A DNA stretch of 64,000 nucleotides from Marinobacter sp. 1-4A (GCF_016597725.1 NZ_VCGY01000004.1:1-64000), one strand, 5' to 3'; numbered from the stretch's first letter, positions 1 through 6,685 are shown. Numbers and translations: made by a program. Notes: a model not told the origin generated them from the sequence alone.

Positions 1-63
1 CGCTTTGACTTTGAACTCAGTGCTGTACTGCTGGGTTTTCTTCCCCGTGATCATTTCCGGCAT
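1..63 (-). CDS. IS3-family transposase OrfA, N-terminal 21 residues only
   Basis: An ATG at 63 is preceded by GGAGGAGCAAAACG, a strong ribosome-binding site. The visible peptide reads MPEMITGKKTQQYSTEFKVK, with the basic start and the 'YSTEFKVKA' stretch found at the N-terminus of the OrfA helix-turn-helix subunit of IS3-family transposases. OrfA binds the element's terminal repeats and is joined to OrfB by programmed frameshifting to make the active transposase. The gene runs off the left edge, so nothing can be said about its integrity. The family call rests on this short stretch plus the adjacent terminal sequence. Confidence 0.65.
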   Translation of the reverse strand, partial: MPEMITGKKTQQYSTEFKVKA

Positions 64-120
64 CGTTTTGCTCCTCCTGCGGAGTTATCGATGCGTGTCC
101 ACTACATCGGGGGAAGTCCA
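1..120 (-). mobile_element. Terminal part of an IS3-family insertion sequence (cut by window edge)
   Basis: Read on the minus strand, the sequence from position 120 begins TGGACTTCCCCC and runs on as a TG-initiated, C-rich terminus of the kind IS3-family elements carry as inverted repeats. It is followed by a strong ribosome-binding site and the start of an orfA-type transposase gene. The element replaces the rest of an integron attC site whose first arm survives at 121-147, so it appears to have inserted in that site. The other end lies outside the window, so target duplication and completeness cannot be judged. Confidence 0.75.
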
Positions 121-147
121 GCGCGTACTGGCGCAGCTTGTTATATG
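121..147 (-). repeat. attC remnant (5' arm) interrupted by the IS3-type element
   Basis: On the minus strand, immediately after the stop codon of the 64-residue gene, the sequence reads GCATATAACAAGCTGCGCC. This is an R''-type core (xxxTAAC) plus the start of the L'' arm of an integron attC site. It resembles the intact sites at 699-782 and 2170-2267. Instead of folding back to an R' core it is cut off at position 120 by the insertion-sequence terminus. Confidence 0.7.
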
Positions 148-151
148 CCTC

Positions 152-346
152 TCAAAGCGCATAAACACCTATAACCACAGCCACCACAGCGAGTATCACT
201 TTGGCAGTGATTGCAGCGGATATATTTGGAGTAACTCCTGCAGCTATGGCCTTGCTTACGTACCAATCAGGATTAGCCAGAAGCACGATAATCATAACCG
301 CGCTGTGGGCGGCCACTATGAATGCGATAATGCTCACAATAGACAT
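152..346 (-). CDS. Small two-helix membrane protein, second gene of an integron cassette
   Basis: A 64-residue protein of unknown function. It has two strongly hydrophobic segments, about residues 2-24 and 42-63, joined by a short loop containing NPDWYVSK, which fits a hairpin inner-membrane protein. The ATG at 346 is preceded by GGGGGGAGTGATAG, a good ribosome-binding site. It starts 17 bp after the stop of the upstream 106-residue gene and no attC lies between them, so the two form one two-gene cassette. Its stop codon sits a few bases before the next attC core, as is typical of cassette genes. I do not recognise the family. A two-gene cassette of small proteins could be a toxin-antitoxin or toxin-immunity pair, but no motif shows this. 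Confidence 0.6.
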   Translation of the reverse strand: MSIVSIIAFIVAAHSAVMIIVLLANPDWYVSKAIAAGVTPNISAAITAKVILAVVAVVIGVYAL

Positions 347-363
347 CTATCACTCCCCCCGCT

Positions 364-684
364 TCAACAGAGCAGCTCAATTTGACCCTTGATGTAGTTT
401 GCGTCGGCTGCGGAAAACCCCATGCTCACCAAACTACCAAAGATCATCCCGAGAAATTGATTCTTTTTGTACCAGCCCATGCCCTGCTCTCGAACTACAG
501 ATGCCGCCATTTGAACAAGCTCATTCATGCTTGTTGGCGCACCTTCACTGCGCATGCTCGCCAAAATAGCTTCTCTTTCCGAGCCTTCTGCCTGCTGGAC
601 CATCTGAATCTGCATCGCAACAGCGGCGATGCCCTGAGACATGGTCAATAGAGTGCCTTTAGAAGGCCCGCCGAAGAATCCCAT
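364..684 (-). CDS. Small unknown protein, first gene of an integron cassette
   Basis: A 106-residue protein starting MGFFGGPSKG. The start at 684 is chosen over an upstream in-frame ATG because AGGAGG lies five bases before it, and because the longer version would read into the attC site. Visible features are a glycine-rich start, a Met/Gln-rich central stretch (TMSQGIAAVAMQIQMVQQ) and a mildly hydrophobic C-terminal part (FLGMIFGSLVSMGFSAADANYI). There is no clear signal peptide or membrane helix. It begins 14 bases after the attC at 699-782 and is followed after 17 bp by a small membrane-protein gene, so the two are probably co-expressed. Family and function are not recognised. Confidence 0.6.
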   Translation of the reverse strand: MGFFGGPSKGTLLTMSQGIAAVAMQIQMVQQAEGSEREAILASMRSEGAPTSMNELVQMAASVVREQGMGWYKKNQFLGMIFGSLVSMGFSAADANYIKGQIELLC

Positions 685-698
685 ACTTCCTCCTTTGC

Positions 699-782
699 AT
701 ATAACGCCGCCAACACGCGCAGCTTTGTAGTGAAGGCGAAGCCGCAACGAAAAAGCTGTCGCCGTGCTTGGCTTTGTTAGAC
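699..782 (-). repeat. Integron attC recombination site, about 84 bp
   Basis: On the minus strand the site opens with GTCTAACAAAGCC (R'' core) and closes with GGCGGCGTTATAT (R' core). Between them, GCCAAGCACGGCGACAGCTTT pairs imperfectly with the complement of AAAGCTGCGCGTGTTGGCGGC, leaving unpaired bases on one arm, as in folded attC sites. The stop codon of the upstream DUF262 gene (TAA, 777-779) is embedded in the R'' core, a common arrangement in gene cassettes. The ends are assigned by eye. Confidence 0.85.
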
Positions 783-2129
783 CACACCTGTATCACTTCT
801 CGGCCTAGCCCAATTACAGTAGCGATGCGTAAGTCTTGCATTCTCTGGGACAGTTTTCCCGCCAACCCAATATTGCTTTATGTGGTCAAGAGCCGCATCA
901 TCTGCAGACTGAATTCGCTGCTGACAAATTGCACACGTTGGATCAGAAGCCATCATCTCTTCTTTCAACTTAAAACTGAAACAGCGAGGTTCTTTCTGAT
1001 TGATACCAAGAACCGACTGCAATGATAACCGCCACTTGTCGAAGCGCACAGTTACAGCTTGAACTGAACTAGTGGACAGTTCAATAGAGTCAATAAACTC
1101 TTGATCTTCAGTCATTAAATAAACCAAAGCTTCTTTCACAGAATCAAGGCTCTGATACACCTTATTTTTATCTTCTCTGGCAAATGAATACATCAGTATG
1201 TCATACAGGGACGCATTGAACTTTTTGGGTTCCCAGTATCCGTTTGGCTGGCCATCTTTCCCCTTGTAGAAGCGTTTAAATGAGTTTTCTCCAAAAGCCG
1301 ACCGAATAATTTGGCATGCATTCTTAAACGCAGATTTCAACTCTGATACTTCTTTGTCTGAAATGTTTCTTTTTTCAGCCGCCTCTGTATTTAGAAAATT
1401 ACGCATAGGCGCTTTATAATTCAGATATGTCTTGTGATAGAAAGCACAAAAACGAAGAACTAACTCAATGTCTTTCATTCGCTTGTCTGGGCCCTTAAGG
1501 CCGCATATAAACATGAAATCTGGATCTTCTGACATTTCTTTCAAGGCGATATTAAAATTACCCCTGTAGAGGCAATTTCTCAATTCCTGATCATTGAGCT
1601 GAACAGACCCTGTGTTAAGGCGCTCAAATATCTCAAATTTCAGGTTCTCGCTAGAGTCTTTCTGGAAGGTAATAGCGCGTATCTTGTAGTAGCGAACTCT
1701 GTCTTGCAGCTCGTCTGAAAGATCACTAAATTTCTTGCCATTTAGTTCTGAACATACATTCAACCCGCTAAGCTTAAATGCTTTTCCGTCAGGGAACTGA
1801 CCATCAATAAATGAAAAGAACGACGTCAATCTTTGCTGCCCATCAATAACGTATTCCTTGCCGTCTTTTTCTTCTGATAAATAAATAATCGGCAGAGGAA
1901 TGTGAAGTATTGCAGATTCAACTAACTTGCTTGCCTTTTTTGCATCCCATACGTACTGCCTCTGGAAATCTGGCTGAAGAACAAGGCGACCACGTTTCTT
2001 CTTGTTGTGGAGAGATTCAATCTCAAGATCTCCACTTGAGGTATGAATTCGGTTGTTTTCTGGTGCAATTTGCACCGCTTCGTCGCCGTCATCATCAAAG
2101 CTAAGTAAACATTCTTCTTCAGATACCAT
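777..2129 (-). CDS. DUF262 protein with C-terminal HNH nuclease domain (GmrSD-like), candidate defence cassette
   Basis: A 450-residue protein. The N-terminal half is a DUF262 (ParB/sulfiredoxin-like) domain: DFQRQYVWD at about 54-62, the nucleotide-binding signature YVIDGQQRLTSFF at 93-105, and IFERLNTGSVQLNDQELRN at about 168-186. The last 52 residues form a treble-clef HNH nuclease motif: CAIC at 399-402, LDHI at 414-417, and LTHRYCN at 433-439. DUF262-HNH proteins include the GmrS/GmrD type IV restriction enzymes, which cleave modified phage DNA, and related anti-phage proteins. The start at 2129 is chosen because GGAGATAAA precedes it, whereas the longer reading overlaps the attC. The gene lies between two attC sites and is a single-gene cassette. 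Defence is inferred from the family; the exact target is unknown. Confidence 0.85.
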   Translation of the reverse strand: MVSEEECLLSFDDDGDEAVQIAPENNRIHTSSGDLEIESLHNKKKRGRLVLQPDFQRQYVWDAKKASKLVESAILHIPLPIIYLSEEKDGKEYVIDGQQRLTSFFSFIDGQFPDGKAFKLSGLNVCSELNGKKFSDLSDELQDRVRYYKIRAITFQKDSSENLKFEIFERLNTGSVQLNDQELRNCLYRGNFNIALKEMSEDPDFMFICGLKGPDKRMKDIELVLRFCAFYHKTYLNYKAPMRNFLNTEAAEKRNISDKEVSELKSAFKNACQIIRSAFGENSFKRFYKGKDGQPNGYWEPKKFNASLYDILMYSFAREDKNKVYQSLDSVKEALVYLMTEDQEFIDSIELSTSSVQAVTVRFDKWRLSLQSVLGINQKEPRCFSFKLKEEMMASDPTCAICQQRIQSADDAALDHIKQYWVGGKTVPENARLTHRYCNWARPRSDTGVV

Positions 2130-2169
2130 TTTATCTCCCTGTTTGTTGTAGTACACGGAATATGCCGTT

Positions 2170-2267
2170 CCGTCTAACGCCCGCAGCAACGGCAGGAAAA
2201 AGTGGCGCGGCTTTTGGAACAAAAGACGTGACACTTTTTACTGTCCGATTGCCTGCGCTTGTTATGT
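2170..2267 (-). repeat. Integron attC recombination site, about 98 bp
   Basis: The minus strand reads ACATAACAAGCGCAGGCAAT (R'' and L'') and ends CTGCTGCGGGCGTTAGACGG-like (L' and R', core GTTAGAC). The arms GCGCAGGCAATCGGACAG and CTGCCGTTGCTGCGGGC pair with a few bulges. The pairing then continues through AAAAAGTG / CACTTTTT towards a loop, the expected fold of a long attC. It separates the 299-residue gene (stop at 2270) from the DUF262 gene. Confidence 0.85.
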
Positions 2268-2269
2268 TT

Positions 2270-3169
2270 TTACTCATCTTCTGGAACCAGAAGACCATTT
2301 GCGTACTTATATCCTTTGACCTCCAAGCCGATACCATCATAGATATTTTGATCAATCTCCGCTCGACCATTGAACCAATAAAGAATGTATTGATAGTAAT
2401 CATCGATATTTCTCTGATCCATACCTAAACTTTCTGGATTTCTAATGCCATCTTCAAGCTTATTTCGTTCATGCAACCCAATTACACCATCTTTAAAAAG
2501 CTTCTTAACGATTTGCATACAACGCTCATAGCTATGAACACCATCTGCGTGCCTAAGAAACGTTAAAATATGGGTGTACTTACCTGAAAGTAGAGGATCT
2601 ATTATCTCTGTTCGCTCATTACCGGTAATCGCTTTAATCTGAATTCCAGCACCTACTGTTGTTCCTTGTTGAGTGGCTGGTTCATATATTTCCGTTTTTG
2701 GCTTTTTCCTGATGAATCGGACATCCAATTGGTGTTGAGGATTATAAAACTGAGGGTATGAGCTCGATGTAGTAATAAATCCAGTTCCAATAGCTTTGAA
2801 TTGGTCGACGTAGGTTTGATTTGGCTGCTGCCGTTTTGTGCTCCAAATAAAAGCATTCCGACCAATTGTTTGCTTGTTATCATTAAAGCATTGCACCGCA
2901 TATGCTTCGAAAATGTAACCTGCAAATGAATGCGCTTGCAATCCTGTTCTAAATTGAAGCTGTCCGTTCACGCCATAAAAAAACCTTCCAGTCTCCAATC
3001 CGTCAGCTATCAGTTTATTATGATAGCGATCGCGCAATATTTGTTTTTTTAAATTTTCATCAATAGATATATGATTTGGATCCAACAACCCCACTGGAAC
3101 ATCAAACATTGCCCTTAGTTCTGGGTCTGATTGTATCTCCTGATTGGAGCATAGAATTTTAGTGCTCAA
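2270..3169 (-). CDS. Unknown cassette protein with a possible PD-(D/E)xK nuclease core
   Basis: A 299-residue soluble protein I do not recognise. It has an acidic helix (GYIFEAYAVQCF, E88), a strand with an acidic residue (HQLDVRFI, D149) and a strand carrying Q-x-K (AGIQIKAITG, Q177/K179). The order Glu, Asp, (E/Q)xK and the spacing fit a PD-(D/E)xK restriction-endonuclease fold, but this is a by-eye match with Gln in place of the usual Glu. The start is a TTG at 3169 with AAGGAG six bases upstream; no in-frame ATG has comparable support. It lies just upstream of the DUF262-HNH cassette, separated by an attC, so it is probably its own cassette. Two nuclease-like cassettes side by side suggest a defence role; this is inference. 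Confidence 0.55.
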   Translation of the reverse strand: MSTKILCSNQEIQSDPELRAMFDVPVGLLDPNHISIDENLKKQILRDRYHNKLIADGLETGRFFYGVNGQLQFRTGLQAHSFAGYIFEAYAVQCFNDNKQTIGRNAFIWSTKRQQPNQTYVDQFKAIGTGFITTSSSYPQFYNPQHQLDVRFIRKKPKTEIYEPATQQGTTVGAGIQIKAITGNERTEIIDPLLSGKYTHILTFLRHADGVHSYERCMQIVKKLFKDGVIGLHERNKLEDGIRNPESLGMDQRNIDDYYQYILYWFNGRAEIDQNIYDGIGLEVKGYKYANGLLVPEDE

Positions 3170-3185
3170 CTCGACTCCTTAGAAA

Positions 3186-3204
3186 ACATAACAGCTTGTT
3201 ATGC
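3186..3204 (-). repeat. Short palindromic attC-like junction (left copy)
   Basis: The minus strand reads GGCATAACAAGCTGTTATGT. An R''-like core (CATAAC) is joined through AAGCT directly to an R'-like core (GTTATG), forming a 7-bp palindromic stem and lacking the L''/loop/L' part of a full attC. The 15-bp stretch 3187-3201 is repeated exactly at 3547-3561, so the zinc-ribbon gene between them is flanked by direct repeats. The stop codon of that gene (3199-3201) lies in the core, as in the full-size sites. Confidence 0.6.
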
Positions 3205-3549
3205 CTTAGGCACAATAAATTTCTCATAGCATTCGGAGCAGAGCCAGGTGCGGCCATCAGTTGTATACCCTACACCTGACTCAGGATTATCCGTCTCGTA
3301 CAACGACCACCAACATATTTCACAATGGTCGTGACTCCAGCCATCCTCTACCAGCCTTGTATACTCAGGACGATAACTTTGGCCAACGTACTCTGACGTT
3401 TTACCTTTAGATACGAGAGCAGCTCGTGGCAGCCACTTTTGCTTTTTCCACACTTGCTCCCGCGCCCACTCTATTTGCTCATTAATATCGGAAATTTTCC
3501 ATTTATCGCCGTGTATGGATACGTACTCTTCCATTTCCTCACCCGGCAT
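3199..3549 (-). CDS. Small zinc-ribbon-type cassette protein
   Basis: A 116-residue protein of unknown function. The C-terminal half contains HDHCEICWW (Cys78/Cys81 region) and WLCSECYEKF, giving a CxxC...CxxC pair expected to bind one zinc ion. The N-terminal half is polar and tryptophan-rich with no membrane segment. The first ATG (3549) lies inside the attC-like core GTTATGC and has no ribosome-binding site. An internal ATG at 3534, preceded by GTGAGG, may be the true start and would shorten the protein by five residues. The gene is flanked on both sides by identical 15-bp palindromic junctions, so it looks like a minimal gene cassette. Confidence 0.6.
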   Translation of the reverse strand: MPGEEMEEYVSIHGDKWKISDINEQIEWAREQVWKKQKWLPRAALVSKGKTSEYVGQSYRPEYTRLVEDGWSHDHCEICWWSLYETDNPESGVGYTTDGRTWLCSECYEKFIVPKA

Positions 3550-3564
3550 AACAGCTTGTTAGAC
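3546..3564 (-). repeat. Short palindromic attC-like junction (right copy)
   Basis: The minus strand reads GGTCTAACAAGCTGTTATGC. R''-like GTCTAAC is joined through AAGCT to R'-like GTTATGC, the same compact layout as the copy at 3186-3204. The stop codon of an upstream open frame falls in the R'' core here too, matching the cassette pattern. Confidence 0.6.
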
Positions 3565-3681
3565 CGACCACTTCATGATTAGACATCTTTGACATCCACA
3601 AAAGTACGCTTCGTTATTACTCTGAATCTGAGGAGCCTTTTCAAAAAAGTAGCCTAAAACCAAGCAATTACCAGCGTAAAA
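3559..3681 (-). pseudogene. Possible remnant of a cassette gene with Cys-rich end
   Basis: Upstream of the right-hand attC-like junction an open frame of 40 codons ends exactly in the R'' core (TAA, 3559-3561), as true cassette genes here do. Its C-terminal part contains EAYFCGCQRCLIMKWSV, a compact cysteine cluster. It has no upstream ATG. The only possible starts are a TTG at about 3665 with no clear ribosome-binding site, or the internal ATG four codons before the end. It is most likely the 3' end of a gene whose 5' part was lost where the array meets the chromosomal flank. A short functional peptide cannot be excluded. Confidence 0.35.
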
Positions 3682-3720
3682 TTATCAAATTATGTAATAT
3701 CACTACGCAATAACGAAGCG
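3607..3720. repeat. 12-bp perfect inverted repeat at the array/chromosome boundary
   Basis: CGCTTCGTTATT at 3607-3618 is the exact reverse complement of AATAACGAAGCG at 3709-3720, enclosing 90 AT-rich bases. It lies between the last cassette-like sequence and the nrdJ terminator. It could mark the edge of the inserted array or a lost element. It is not a full attC, because its cores are in the wrong order. Confidence 0.4.
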
Positions 3721-3760
3721 GTCACGCGATTACACGGTCGCAGTGGGTGCGGGCACAAAC

Positions 3761-3798
3761 AAAAAAGGCCCGAAGCGCAAGCTAAAGGCCTTTCTGTT
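3761..3798 (-). terminator. Rho-independent terminator of the nrdJ operon
   Basis: On the minus strand, AAAGGCC (3793-3787) is followed by a 16-nt loop, then GGCCTTT (3770-3764) running into TTTTTT. It lies 21 bp past the nrdJb stop and closes the nrdJa-nrdJb unit. Confidence 0.75.
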
Positions 3799-3818
3799 TT
3801 ACCTACCAATCACGCACT

Positions 3819-4517
3819 TCAACCGCACTTACTATCCCCGCAAGACAAGCAAGTCGCACAACCATCCATCACGATTACCGCCTTAGTGTTGCATTTGCCG
3901 CACATGGTGGCGTTGGGTGGGAAGTCGCCAGCCTTGTCGTCGTTGGTTGCCTTGGCGTTGTTGGCTTCAAACTCCGCGCGCTTTTCGGCGAGGATGCGTT
4001 TGGTGGTTTCGCTCATTTCTTCGCTTTCCATCAGGCCTACTGCTTTCAGGTGCTTCTCAATGACCGCGCCAATTTCAGCCACCAAGGAGGGCATGAATAC
4101 GCCGCCTTTTTTAAAGTAGCCGCCGTTGGGGTCGTATACGGAGCGCAGCTCTTCCACTAGGAAGGTCAGGTCGCCGCCTTTGCGAAATACCGCAGAGATT
4201 ACGCGGGTGAGGGCGATTACCCACTGGAAGTGCTCCATGGATTTGGAGTTGATGAACACTTCGTACGGCTGACGGCTTTCGTGGTCTGTGTCTTCGTTGA
4301 GCAAGATGTCGTTGATGGTGATGTACATCGCGTGTTCGGCCACGGGCGGCTTGATTTTGTAGGTGGTGCCCACGAGAAAATCTGGCCGTTCGATGTATTC
4401 ATTCATCTTCTGCAGCTTTGGCTCCTGCTGCGCCGGTGCCTGCTGTTCAGTCGGTGCGTCTGTGTCGGCTTTCTTTACCCGGTAGCCGACGATTTTATTG
4501 CTGATTTTAACTGTCAT
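3819..4517 (-). CDS. nrdJb: Class II ribonucleotide reductase, small companion subunit NrdJb (TSCPD domain)
   Basis: A 232-residue protein that supplies the C-terminal part of a split adenosylcobalamin-dependent ribonucleotide reductase. It starts MTVKISNKIVGYRV. It then has a TSCPD-type region (about 95-165, with FINSKSMEHFQWVIALTRVISAVFRKGGD and LVEELRSVYDPNGGYF) and ends in a cysteine cluster (MCGKCNTKAVIVMDGCATCLSCGDSKCG). That cluster probably includes the redox-active cysteines that re-reduce the active site of NrdJa. The start at 4517 follows AGGACATTTAGAA; a TTG 33 bp upstream also reads in frame but would begin in the nrdJa stop. The gap to nrdJa is 29 bp, so the two are co-transcribed. 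The same split pair is known from Pseudomonas aeruginosa. Confidence 0.88.
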   Translation of the reverse strand: MTVKISNKIVGYRVKKADTDAPTEQQAPAQQEPKLQKMNEYIERPDFLVGTTYKIKPPVAEHAMYITINDILLNEDTDHESRQPYEVFINSKSMEHFQWVIALTRVISAVFRKGGDLTFLVEELRSVYDPNGGYFKKGGVFMPSLVAEIGAVIEKHLKAVGLMESEEMSETTKRILAEKRAEFEANNAKATNDDKAGDFPPNATMCGKCNTKAVIVMDGCATCLSCGDSKCG

Positions 4518-4546
4518 TTCTAAATGTCCTGTGTCGGTGTTCCGGA

Positions 4547-6685
4547 TCAATACTTTCCGTAGGTGCCTTCTTTGAGCGCGTCAAACAGGTTGGCGGCGGT
4601 GTGCATTTCGCCATCGTACTCTACCTGTTCGTTGCCTTTCAGCTCTACTTTGCTGCCGTCGTCGAGGGTGAACTCGTAGAGGGTGTTTTCAAGGTCTTTC
4701 TCTTTTACCAGTACGCCCTGAAAGGCTTCCGGGTTAAAGCGGAAGGTGGTGCAGCCTTTTAGGCCCATGTCGTAGGCGTAGAGGTAAATGTTTTTGAAGT
4801 CCTGATACGCGAATTCGGTGGGTACGTTCGCTGTTTTTGAGATTGAGGAGTCTACCCATTTCTGGGCGGCAGCCTGAATATCTACGTGCTGTGCCGGGCT
4901 TACATCATCTGCGGTGGTGAAGTAGCTGGGTAGTTTTTTGTCTTCTTCGTCTGAGAAGGGCATGGCACCGGGGTTTACCAGGTGGCGATAGGCCAGCAGC
5001 TCGAAGGAGAATACGTCGACTTTTTCTTTGGTTTTACGGCCTTCGCGGATGACGTTACGGGCGTAATGGTGCGAGAAGCTTGGCTCTATGCCGTTACTGG
5101 CGTTGTTGGCAAGCGACAGGCTGATGGTGCCAGTGGGTGCAATGGAGGTGTGGTGGGTAAAGCGACCACCTTTCTCAGCCAGTTTTTCAACCAGCTCTGG
5201 CTCAACTTTGGCAATTTCCTGCATGTAGCGGCTGTATTTGGCGTGCAGCACGCGGCCTGGCAGTTTATCGCCGATCTTATGGCCATCTTTGGCCAGTTGA
5301 GGGTTTTTACCCATCATTTTCGGGGTAATTTCAAACTCGTCGTCCATGATGGGCGCAACGCCTTTCTCTTCGGCCAGTGCCAGCGACTGGCGCCAGCCTT
5401 CCACGGCCATTTCACGCACTACGTCTTCGGTGAACTGTACAGATTCATCAGAACCGTAGGGCATGCGCAGCATGGCAAGAGTTGAGCCCAAGCCCAGAAT
5501 GCCCATGCCGTGACGGCGCTTGTAGGTGATTTCGTGGCGCTGCTCGGCCAGTGGCAGGCCGTTGATCTCTACTACGTTGTCCAGCATGCGGGTGAAAATG
5601 CCCACAACCTTGCGGTACTTTTCATAGTTGAAGCTGGCCTTTTCGGTGAACGGGTAGTCCACAAACTTGGTCAGGTTCACAGAACCCAGCAGGCAGCTGC
5701 CATAAGGGGGCAGGGGCTGTTCGCCGCATGGGTTGGTGGCGCGGATGTCTTCGCAGAACCAGTTGTTGTTCATCTGATTGACCTTGTCGATCAGGATGAA
5801 GCCGGGTTCTGCATAATCGTAGGTGGAGGTCATGATGGTGTCCCAGATGAACTGGGCTTTCAGGGTGCGGTAAATGCGGCACGCTACCTTGCCTTCATCG
5901 TTAACCACATAGCCGTCTAATATCGGGAAGTCACGATATACGAATTGATTTGGGTCGGTGAGGTCCAGGCCTTCTTCCGCTACTTCTTTCTCGGTAACCG
6001 GGAAGGAGAGATGCCAGTCGCTGTCGTTACGAACGGCTTCAATAAAATCTTCGGTGATCAGCAGAGACAGGTTGAACTGGCGCAGGCGGCCGTCTTCACG
6101 CTTGGCCTGAATGAAGTCGATAACATCCGGGTGGTGAACATCAAAGGTGGCCATCTGGGCACCGCGGCGGCCACCAGCAGAAGACACGGTAAAGCACATG
6201 CGGTCGAATATATCCATGAACGACAGCGGGCCAGATGTGGTTGCGCCGGCGCCAGCAACGTAAGCACCTTTGGGGCGCAGGGTAGAGAACTCGTAACCGA
6301 TACCACAGCCCGCCTTTAGAGTTAGGCCTGCTTCGTGGTTTTTCTCCAGAATGTCGTTCATGGAATCCTGAACGGACCCAGATACGGTGCAGTTGATGGT
6401 GGAGGTTGCAGGCTTGTGCGCTTCGGCACCGGCGTTGGAGGTAATTCGGCCTGCGGGAATGGCGCCGTTTTTGAGGGCCCAGGCAAAGTTTTTCATCTGC
6501 TCGGTGCGCACACTTTTATTTTCGACTTGTGCCAAGGCCGTAGCAACGCGGTGGTATGTGGCGTTGATGTCTTTGTCTACAGGTTCGCCGGTCTTGGTTT
6601 TAAGCTGGTACTTGCTGTTCCAGATGTCGAGCGAAGTTTCCTGCATCGGAATCGTTGTAACCACTGCCTCTGCCTTAGCGTTCAT
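4547..6685 (-). CDS. nrdJa: Vitamin B12-dependent (class II) ribonucleoside-diphosphate reductase, catalytic subunit NrdJa
   Basis: About 712 residues; makes deoxyribonucleotides with or without oxygen, using adenosylcobalamin to generate the thiyl radical. Class II signatures are visible: STINCTVSGS, AGCGIGYEFSTLRPKGA, SSAGGRRGAQMATFDVHHPDV, the radical loop TNPCGEQPLPPYGSC, and APTGTISLSLANNASNGIEPSF. I chose the ATG at 6685, preceded by AGGGGTGGCA. A GTG at 6727 would add 14 residues but has no ribosome-binding site. The cysteine-bearing C-terminus is on the separate nrdJb gene directly downstream. Upstream are three candidate NrdR repressor boxes. I see no cobalamin riboswitch. Confidence 0.93.
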   Translation of the reverse strand: MNAKAEAVVTTIPMQETSLDIWNSKYQLKTKTGEPVDKDINATYHRVATALAQVENKSVRTEQMKNFAWALKNGAIPAGRITSNAGAEAHKPATSTINCTVSGSVQDSMNDILEKNHEAGLTLKAGCGIGYEFSTLRPKGAYVAGAGATTSGPLSFMDIFDRMCFTVSSAGGRRGAQMATFDVHHPDVIDFIQAKREDGRLRQFNLSLLITEDFIEAVRNDSDWHLSFPVTEKEVAEEGLDLTDPNQFVYRDFPILDGYVVNDEGKVACRIYRTLKAQFIWDTIMTSTYDYAEPGFILIDKVNQMNNNWFCEDIRATNPCGEQPLPPYGSCLLGSVNLTKFVDYPFTEKASFNYEKYRKVVGIFTRMLDNVVEINGLPLAEQRHEITYKRRHGMGILGLGSTLAMLRMPYGSDESVQFTEDVVREMAVEGWRQSLALAEEKGVAPIMDDEFEITPKMMGKNPQLAKDGHKIGDKLPGRVLHAKYSRYMQEIAKVEPELVEKLAEKGGRFTHHTSIAPTGTISLSLANNASNGIEPSFSHHYARNVIREGRKTKEKVDVFSFELLAYRHLVNPGAMPFSDEEDKKLPSYFTTADDVSPAQHVDIQAAAQKWVDSSISKTANVPTEFAYQDFKNIYLYAYDMGLKGCTTFRFNPEAFQGVLVKEKDLENTLYEFTLDDGSKVELKGNEQVEYDGEMHTAANLFDALKEGTYGKY

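Noticed and set aside
201..392. Plus-strand open frame overlapping the small membrane-protein gene
   Set aside because: No ribosome-binding site, and it crosses the boundary of two well-supported minus-strand genes.
3607..3720. The 12-bp inverted repeat as a further attC site
   Set aside because: Its cores are in the reversed order (GTT-type first, AAC-type last in the cassette direction) and no pairing arms connect them.
4982..6319. Long plus-strand open frames opposite nrdJa
   Set aside because: They have no ribosome-binding sites or recognisable domains and are mirror frames of the highly conserved reductase gene.
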